Source: an uncultured Bacteroidales bacterium (GTDB taxonomy: Bacteria > Bacteroidota > Bacteroidia > Bacteroidales > Paludibacteraceae). From it: a stretch of 19,932 nt of DNA. The stretch is taken from the NCBI GenBank assembly GCA_903929065.1, contig CAIYTJ010000433.1, positions 1 to 19,932 of the forward strand, read 5' to 3'. Shown one piece after another: positions 16,401-19,932 of the stretch; positions within the stretch are counted from its first letter, which is position 1; each line of letters begins with the position of its first letter. The notes under the pieces were generated by a model that saw only the letters and a list, made by a program, of their open reading frames with translations, did not search any database and had not been told where the DNA came from. Both the position numbers and the translations under genes were made by a program.

Positions 16401-17996
16401 TTTTGGTGAAGGTGCAGTTCCTTTCAACAATTTAACCATTAAAGCCTGTGGTGCCACAACAGCATCCGTCGATAATTCACCTACCTGATAAACCTGACCT
16501 CCATAGGTATATTCATAAGCCACACCGAGTACTTCGTCCGGATTCAGTGCATTGCGCAACGAAACAATTCCAAGCGCAGGAATCAATGTATATTCAGATG
16601 GATCAAGTTTTCGGGCACTTTCTATCTTCTCATAATCTTCACCACCGGTAAAACCGGTGATATTATTACTTACACCATAATCTTCGAGTACTTTATTTGT
16701 GAGCTGAATATCACGAATACCGGGAATTCCTTTTATTTCAGTATACAGTGTATTGGCATTATTTACAGGCAATTTACTGGTTGAAGTAGGTTTCCAGTGA
16801 TTATTATCTATCTTGTCAGTTTCAGCCAAATCCATAAATGCTACAATATTGCGGGCCTGATCATAGTTTCCACGTTTATTTGTTATCCATACTTCTACGC
16901 GGTTAATCGTAATTCCGGAAGAAATATAGGGAAGGGTTTTCATGGCATCTTCAAAATGATCCCTGAAATAATGAGCCAGGAAGAAATGACGGTTATCGTC
17001 GTAATTATCAATCGCGATATCGAATTTGGTGGTTTGAGCGCCGCCCTGCGAGCTTACGGTCTGGGTTTGTGAATTTTGCTGGGAAGCGATGGCCGTTACG
17101 TTCAGTTTGCCGAATTGTAATTCGGTTTTAATACCAAATAAAGCCGTGCTTCCGGTTATCAGCGAACTGGTCAGCGGCATGCTTACATTTCCGGCTTCTA
17201 TATTTTTGATAATGTCGTCTTCTTTACCTTTATAAGCCAGTTTCACCATTTTCTGGTCGAAATCGAAGCTGGATTCGGTATTGTAATTCAATCCGAAATT
17301 CACCTTATCCCCCACCGAACCGGTTACGTTCATCTGGATTTTTTCATTGAAGTCGAAGATATTCGAAGTCCGCATCCGCTCGGTAAGTGCCGGATTCTGA
17401 ATGGTATTGCTTTTAAAACCGAAAATCAACTCGGCCGAACCCTGCGTTTTGATCTGAACACCGCCCGGACCGAAAACCTTATCGGCAGCACCGATATTGA
17501 ATTTCATATCCGAAACCGAGAACTTATCTTCATTGTTTTTTACAGCTTTCGAATTTTTTTCTTTCCAGTATTTCTGCATATCCTGCCTGGCGGAATAGTT
17601 TTTGTATTCCTGGTCGGTCATCAGAAACGGAGTGGCAATCTCATTTTCACCCACAAAAGTCCGCAACACGTAATTGCCCGATTTGGCATCATATTCCACC
17701 ACCGACTTCACATTGCTCGGTTTGGGAGCATCCATCGGATATTTGGCATTCAGTTCTTCGTAGGTATTTTGTTCAAATTTTTTAATCGGGAAACGGGTGT
17801 TTACCTTTTTGGTCGTATCGGCCACAGTTACAGCCGGAGTAGTTTGTGGATTCTGAGTGGGTGGTACAGGCTCTGCAACGGGTTGATATTCGGTATCGAA
17901 ATGTTGGCCAGTGCCTACAATAGCAAAAGCCGAACCAATCAAAAGGCCGCAAAACAAGATTATAAGGAAATTCTTATTCGAAAAATTCATGTTCAA
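10458..17996 (-). CDS. sprA: Type IX secretion system translocon SprA (Sov)
   Basis: A 2,512-residue outer-membrane protein with a signal peptide (residues about 1-25, ending AFA). SprA is the giant 36-strand beta barrel through which T9SS cargo crosses the outer membrane, and is needed for gliding in motile members. Hallmark segments are YIDDFESTQTSIDIHYPANW (near residue 846), LYFNLGDISEDVLKDG and following (near 1034-1059), and DGEDINGDNTMNEYEKYYQY (near 1195-1215). The remainder has the alternating polar/aromatic strands of a very large barrel, ending in a strand with terminal SFKFMLTR. The length is close to P. gingivalis Sov (about 2,500 aa) and longer than F. johnsoniae SprA (about 2,400). 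The frame is intact throughout. ruvA lies 95 bp upstream on the same strand, an order also found in other Bacteroidota. M1 and M3 are equally possible starts. Confidence 0.97.
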   Translation of the reverse strand: MNMNFSNKNFLIILFCGLLIGSAFAIVGTGQHFDTEYQPVAEPVPPTQNPQTTPAVTVADTTKKVNTRFPIKKFEQNTYEELNAKYPMDAPKPSNVKSVVEYDAKSGNYVLRTFVGENEIATPFLMTDQEYKNYSARQDMQKYWKEKNSKAVKNNEDKFSVSDMKFNIGAADKVFGPGGVQIKTQGSAELIFGFKSNTIQNPALTERMRTSNIFDFNEKIQMNVTGSVGDKVNFGLNYNTESSFDFDQKMVKLAYKGKEDDIIKNIEAGNVSMPLTSSLITGSTALFGIKTELQFGKLNVTAIASQQNSQTQTVSSQGGAQTTKFDIAIDNYDDNRHFFLAHYFRDHFEDAMKTLPYISSGITINRVEVWITNKRGNYDQARNIVAFMDLAETDKIDNNHWKPTSTSKLPVNNANTLYTEIKGIPGIRDIQLTNKVLEDYGVSNNITGFTGGEDYEKIESARKLDPSEYTLIPALGIVSLRNALNPDEVLGVAYEYTYGGQVYQVGELSTDAVVAPQALMVKLLKGTAPSPKLKSWYLMMKNVYSLGALQIQPDKFKLNIVYRNDSIGTDLQYLTVGNIKNKLLLRVMNLDNLDTKNAPNPDGKFDFVEGYTAFSNTGRILFPVLEPFGSHLKTAIGNDQLANKYIYQELYDSTLVTAQLFSEKNKFRLVGEYKASSGSEIRLNAMNVPRGSVTVTAGGVTLVENRDYTVDYTMGTVNIINTGILASGSKIDVKLENQSLFSMQRKTLLGTHLEYKFDKDFSLGGTIMHLSEMPLTTKVNTGNEPISNTIWGLNTSWRTESQWLTNLINNIPFVNATKPSTIALNAEFAQLIPGHSNVVSSAGLAYIDDFESTQTSIDIHYPANWYLASTPFNSDNSKTPYFGEAKLSNDVNYGKNRALFSWYYVDPMFNGDTRTAPDYIRNNPDLQSNNLTRDVLVPEIFPNKQTLATQTSRMTILNLSYFPTERGPYNLDVNPTSYSAGMNPDGTLANPASRWGGIMRKLDATDFETSNIEYIEFWMMDPYVKDGMDASKTGDLYFNLGDISEDVLKDGKKFFENGLPIDGDPTKTDQTNWGRIPKTQSTVTAFDNSPGSRKFQDVGLDGLSTVDEFVFPTYSDYVNEVKAKVSPDVQQKMLNDQFSPLKDPAGDNYHFYRGTDYDNQQLDILTRYKHYNGVDGNSPDASTTNELYPTSATSLPDGEDINGDNTMNEYEKYYQYHVKISPNLLQVGSNYITDKITSEITLKNGKTETVSWYQFKIPLKSEQAEKDKVGNIRNFKSIRFIRMFMTNFQEQATLRLATLDLVRGEWRPFDKTLIPNTTVATSNGKLDIQSVNIEENATKSPVNYILPPGISRETDPGQPQLLQLNEQSMVLRVTDLAPNDARAVYKNTTYDMRQYKRLQMFVHAEKMTDDQYNLKDNELTCFVRVGSDMVNNYYEYEIPLRLTPPGTYSGDKLSDQQTVWYPQNMFDFSFDALTNAKLQRNKAKQSGNANVSNSQPFTIPDPDKLSNSITIVGNPSISDVENIMVGVRNKSNSIKSGEIWTDELRMSQFDESGGWAAMGNLAIGLSDLGTVNFSGRVETAGYGGIESNVMTRRLDDLYQMNFSTALELGRFLPAEVKLRIPAYFSYTNETISPKYNPLDQDVLLSDAINNAATQNQRDTLKLISQTVNTTKSFNITGAKVNIKSKTPQFYDPANVTFTYAYNETNQHSSEIDQNLIKDERGAIDYSFSFNPKPFEPFKNVKALDGPIFKIIKDFNFNYLPTSLSFNTNLDRQYSQVRLRDLNALVSGISSSNLEANSSKDFRWNRQFDIKYDLSKAIKFSLQTAMNASIYEGNKSPEQWGQQYYEAWRDTVWSSIKKLGSPYTYQQVFTASWNLPINKLPLLDWVNANASYNSTYSWNRMAKIPNMSTANQPGNIATTMGAWQFDGQLNFENFYNKSKYLKSVNQRFAQQSNLVNTKFQSKTYKQKVILEKDKKLTINHRLGSDKLRFSALDKNGKTVLLNYRTKNPNEIEITPAINTDSIQLTLVSMDPNVQSPAKTTVDVVLRALMMVRKASISYRESNSMVLPGFQPEPAFLGQQMTDFGNAPGYGFGFGIIDKNIIEKAMNNGWLTKDTTIVTPATTAFTSDLDIKASIEPFTGFKIDLDAKRSVASNTSIQYQFAGMPKNFTGTYNITLMALATAFKPIGTAQQNYTSEPFNALLNNRQVIADRLNQSYNNDKIPTNGFMGNNKSKNSDLINQSGYGLNSPDVLIPAFLAAYTGRDAKSVDTNPFLSILSILPNWRINYDGLSNIGWFKENFKSVSLTHAYTCRYSIGSYTSYSTWVAMDDNNSLGYVRDVQSGNPIPSSPFNIGDVTINEQFSPLIGVNVAMKNSMTGKLEYRKQRNMALNLSSTQLIESSADEFVVGLGYVLKDFDVILKLKSDKQTKVKNDLKLSADLSYKDIKTLLRKVEENLTQASSGNKLFSLKIIADYVFSSKVNIQLFYDSQMSTPLISSSYPVSSSNFGMSFKFMLTR

Positions 17997-18006
17997 TTAT
18001 TAATGT

Positions 18007-18090
18007 ACCCCAAGCCCCTAAAGGGGATGTGAAATTTAATATAATTAGTTTCAGTGCTCTTAAAAAGTCCCCTTTAGGGGATATAGGGGT
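18007..18090. repeat. 84-bp REP/MITE-like inverted-repeat element
   Basis: The left end is ACCCCAAGCCCCTAAAGGGG and the right end, read on the other strand, is ACCCCTATATCCCCTAAAGG followed by GG, so the ends are inverted repeats of about 21-22 bp. Each contains the near-palindrome CCCCTAAAGGGG (18015-18026; complement form CCCCTTTAGGGG at 18069-18080). Between them is about 42 bp of AT-rich DNA. The element takes up 84 of the 95 bp between ruvA and sprA and ends one base short of the ruvA stop codon. Its RNA could fold end to end or into two local hairpins. It has no coding capacity. No second copy is present in this window. Confidence 0.75.
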
Positions 18091-18091
18091 T

Positions 18092-18682
18092 TTACAGCAT
18101 TTTCAAAGCCAGTTTGATAACCTGTTCCACCCTCAACGCCGGTTGTTCATGAACAATTTTATCCACCACTTTTTGCGAAGCTGCCGCTGCAAAACCCAGC
18201 ATAACCAGTGCCGAAACAGCTTCTTCCTTTTGTGCATAGCCGGGGCTCGCGGCAAAGTTCGGCATTTCGCTGCCACCCACACCTTTCACAATTTTATCTT
18301 TCAAATCCACGATAATCCGTTGAGCCGTTTTCGTACCGATACCTTTAATGGCATTCAGCGCGACAACATTGCCCGAAGCAATCATTTCCTGAATTTCCTG
18401 CGCCGAATACGACGACATAATCATTCGCGCCGTGTTGGCACCAATTCCCGAAACCGAAATCAGTAACAGAAATAAATGCCGTTCGCTCTGGTAACGAAAA
18501 CCGTAAAGCACATGAGCATCCTCCCGAATGGCCTCATAAACGAATAATTTTGCGGAAGTCTGATCGCCTAAAAATGAAAAAGTCGGCAACGCGATATGCA
18601 CCAAATAACCGATTCCGGCAGTTTCGAGCACCACGTAGGCCGGTGTCAGTTCGGCTATTTCGCCTTTTATGTAGTCAATCAT
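18092..18682 (-). CDS. ruvA: Holliday junction branch migration protein RuvA
   Basis: A 196-residue protein of normal RuvA length (about 200). The N-terminal OB fold begins MIDYIKGEIAELTPAYVVLETAGIGYLVHI. Two helix-hairpin-helix motifs follow, SVSGIGANTA (76-85) and AIKGIGTKTA (111-120), which grip the DNA backbone. A flexible linker leads to the C-terminal three-helix domain (EEAVSALVMLGFAAAASQKVVDK) that contacts RuvB. RuvA tetramers hold the four-way junction while RuvB drives branch migration. It is the first gene of the run that continues into sprA and has a good promoter upstream. The ruvB and ruvC genes are not in the window. Confidence 0.97.
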   Translation of the reverse strand: MIDYIKGEIAELTPAYVVLETAGIGYLVHIALPTFSFLGDQTSAKLFVYEAIREDAHVLYGFRYQSERHLFLLLISVSGIGANTARMIMSSYSAQEIQEMIASGNVVALNAIKGIGTKTAQRIIVDLKDKIVKGVGGSEMPNFAASPGYAQKEEAVSALVMLGFAAAASQKVVDKIVHEQPALRVEQVIKLALKML

Positions 18683-18724
18683 TCAATCGTTTTGGTAGTA
18701 AATATGTTCCTGAATTTTAACTTG

Positions 18725-18756
18725 CAAATATACAGAAATTTTATGTTGTTCACAAA
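18725..18756 (-). promoter_or_regulatory. Bacteroidetes-type promoter for ruvA-sprA
   Basis: On the minus strand TTTG (complement of 18753-18756) is followed after 20 bp by TATATTTG (complement of 18725-18732), matching the -33 TTTG and -7 TAnnTTTG consensus with ideal spacing. Transcription would begin near 18718, leaving a leader of about 35 nt before the ruvA ATG. Confidence 0.75.
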
Positions 18757-18871
18757 TTAACTGCCCCATTTAATAATTTTCAACCCGAACAGTAAAATCA
18801 ATAACGATTTATTTGAAAAAATAGTACAAAACGAATGGAAAAAAAGGGAGAATTCTTTTTATTAAATTCAT

Positions 18872-18879
18872 TACCTTTG
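18872..18879 (+). promoter_or_regulatory. -7 box for the TPR-protein gene
   Basis: TACCTTTG is an exact TAnnTTTG match, in the context TTCATTACCTTTGCAG, a form very common in Bacteroidetes promoters. A clear TTG at -33 is missing. Transcription would start near 18885, which places it downstream of an in-frame ATG at 18835 and supports the ATG at 18901 as the start. It lies back to back with the ruvA promoter in the 218-bp divergent gap. Confidence 0.6.
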
Positions 18880-18900
18880 CAGTCTTTATATTTTATCCCA

Positions 18901-19656
18901 ATGCAAAAAACGAAAAATTATCTGAACAGGCTTTTCTTATTACTTATACTTACCCTTGCCGTATCCGGTACAAAAGCCGAATCACCATACCGTAGAAGTT
19001 TTTATACCTCATTTATTAACCGCGAAATGTACCGCTGGGGCGGCCTTATTAATACCGTGGAAGCCACCAATCCACCTGCAACCATTGACCAAAGGCTGGA
19101 GCTGATCAACTTTTATTACGGCTATATCGGCCATATGATGGGCAAAAAAGAACATGATATTGCCGGTGATTACCTGGAACGCGCCGAAAAACTAAACAAC
19201 CAGGTGCTCCGCCTTTCGCCGCGCAATGCCACCGCGTATGCATACAAAGGCGCATTTATGGGCATGCACATAGGGCTGAACAAACTCAAATCGGTGTATC
19301 TGGGTCCTGAAAGCAAAATATATATCAATAAAGCCATTGCATTGGAACCTAACAATGTGCAGGCCATTATCGACAAGGGAAATCTGCTGTTTTATTCGCC
19401 CGGCATGTTAGGCGGCGACAAGGACGATGCGGTGGCGCTGTTTCTGCGGGCTGAAAAACTGATGGAAAAAAACAAAGACACCGATCACAACTGGAACTAC
19501 CTGATATTACTCACCACCCTGGCCAAAGCCTACGAAAAGCTGAACCAACTGCCCGAGGCAAAACTTGCCTACGAAAAAGCACTCCGCAATGAACCGAATT
19601 ATAAATGGGTAAGGGACGATTTGTATCCGAAATTGCTGATTAGAATGAAGAAATAA
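18901..19656 (+). CDS. Exported tetratricopeptide-repeat protein
   Basis: Starting at ATG 18901 the protein has 251 residues. A typical signal peptide follows (basic MQKTKNYLNR, then LFLLLILTLAVSG, cleavage probably after TKA at about 28), so it should act in the periplasm or at the envelope. An ATG 66 bp upstream would bury this signal and lies before the promoter box. The mature part is helical with TPR-like pairs: a helix pair around DYLERAEKLNNQVLRLSPRNATAYAYKGAF, another around INKAIALEPNNVQAIIDKGNLLF, then MLGGDKDDAVALFLRAEKL, and a canonical last repeat LAKAYEKLNQLPEAKLAYEKALRNEPNYKW. TPR domains mediate protein-protein contacts. No partner can be named. Divergent from ruvA-sprA, but no specific link to the T9SS is shown. 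Confidence 0.8.
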   Translation: MQKTKNYLNRLFLLLILTLAVSGTKAESPYRRSFYTSFINREMYRWGGLINTVEATNPPATIDQRLELINFYYGYIGHMMGKKEHDIAGDYLERAEKLNNQVLRLSPRNATAYAYKGAFMGMHIGLNKLKSVYLGPESKIYINKAIALEPNNVQAIIDKGNLLFYSPGMLGGDKDDAVALFLRAEKLMEKNKDTDHNWNYLILLTTLAKAYEKLNQLPEAKLAYEKALRNEPNYKWVRDDLYPKLLIRMKK

Positions 19657-19707
19657 AATTCCTTGTTTTATTTCCAACTTGCAGAATCATGACTATATTC
19701 AGAAATT

Positions 19708-19932
19708 TTATTTTTTGATTGGGTTGTGCTTTAAATTAATACATTCACAAATTATTTTGGACATTTCAATTGCCTCTTTTTCATCACCTTTCCAAGTATA
19801 GCAATAAGGTAGAAAAAACAAACAATCTTTGATCTCAAAATCTGTATATCCACGATTAATAATAGCGTTACAGTTAGAATAGATGATAAAACGTCTATAT
19901 TCATTTCTCAAGCTATCTATACTTTCATAAGC
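19708..19932 (-). CDS. Unrecognised protein, C-terminal fragment (5' end outside window)
   Basis: An open minus-strand frame runs in from the right edge and ends at TAA (complement of 19708-19710), giving 74 residues beginning AYESIDSLRNEYRRF. The frame stays open to the edge, so the TTG at 19911 need not be the start. The fragment has YTDFEIKDCLFFLPYCYTWKGDEKEAIEMSKIICECINLKHN, with four cysteines and many aromatic residues, probably helical. I recognise no family. The stretch looks more AT-rich than the neighbouring TPR gene, with which it converges across a 51-bp gap lacking a clear hairpin. It may be a species-specific or accessory gene. Coding status is likely but not certain. Confidence 0.5.
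   Translation of the reverse strand, partial: AYESIDSLRNEYRRFIIYSNCNAIINRGYTDFEIKDCLFFLPYCYTWKGDEKEAIEMSKIICECINLKHNPIKK

Noticed and set aside
18029..18466. Plus-strand open frame across the inverted-repeat element and antisense to ruvA
   Set aside because: RuvA on the minus strand is unambiguous. The frame has low-complexity His/Arg/Phe-rich composition typical of an antisense shadow.
18835..18900. Upstream ATG for the TPR protein
   Set aside because: It lies upstream of an exact -7 box and would place 22 residues before a clear signal peptide.
1..19932. CRISPR arrays, tRNA/rRNA genes, transposases, phage genes, toxin-antitoxin or defence systems
   Set aside because: Looked for on both strands. 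Repeats found are too short or lack spacers, and no such gene families are recognisable.

Overview
The window is ordinary Bacteroidota chromosome, most probably Bacteroidales. The clearest marker is a complete 2,512-residue SprA/Sov protein, the outer-membrane translocon of the type IX secretion system, which is restricted to this phylum. Supporting signs are promoters of the Bacteroidetes type (TTTG, then about 19-20 bp, then TAnnTTTG), AT-rich leaders without obvious Shine-Dalgarno sequences, a START-like domain protein, a long LptF/LptG-type permease beside RibBA, and ruvA directly upstream of sprA. The length of SprA is closer to Bacteroidales Sov than to the shorter flavobacterial SprA.

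Layout. On the plus strand from the left edge: the C-terminal end of a cytidine deaminase (cut by the window), a small START-like protein, a terminator, then a promoter reading into an LptF/LptG-family permease, ribBA (riboflavin biosynthesis) and a YdfG-type short-chain dehydrogenase. Next is a long acidic DUF349-repeat protein that ends at a strong hairpin terminator. From there the minus strand carries a long co-directional run, read right to left: ruvA, sprA, dsbD, grpE, dnaJ. A short intergenic region at 18683-18900 holds two back-to-back promoters, one for ruvA-sprA on the minus strand and one for a secreted or periplasmic TPR protein on the plus strand. The right edge contains the C-terminal end of an unrecognised minus-strand gene.

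How the genes work together. ruvA-sprA(-dsbD) looks like one transcription unit with close spacing. It joins a DNA-repair helicase subunit, the T9SS translocon, and a membrane thiol reductant conduit that could serve periplasmic redox or folding. grpE-dnaJ forms a chaperone co-factor pair with its own probable control region. The permease-ribBA-SDR cluster has short gaps and probably shares transcripts.

I see no phage, transposase, CRISPR array, toxin-antitoxin pair or defence system. What the gene calls do not explain lies in the intergenic DNA: an 84-bp terminal-inverted-repeat element filling the ruvA-sprA gap; a sigma-54-like -24/-12 site plus three TGGCAGA boxes upstream of grpE; a three-copy octamer between grpE and dnaJ; and degenerate 7-bp repeats directly after two stop codons. 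No clearly new multi-gene system is visible.
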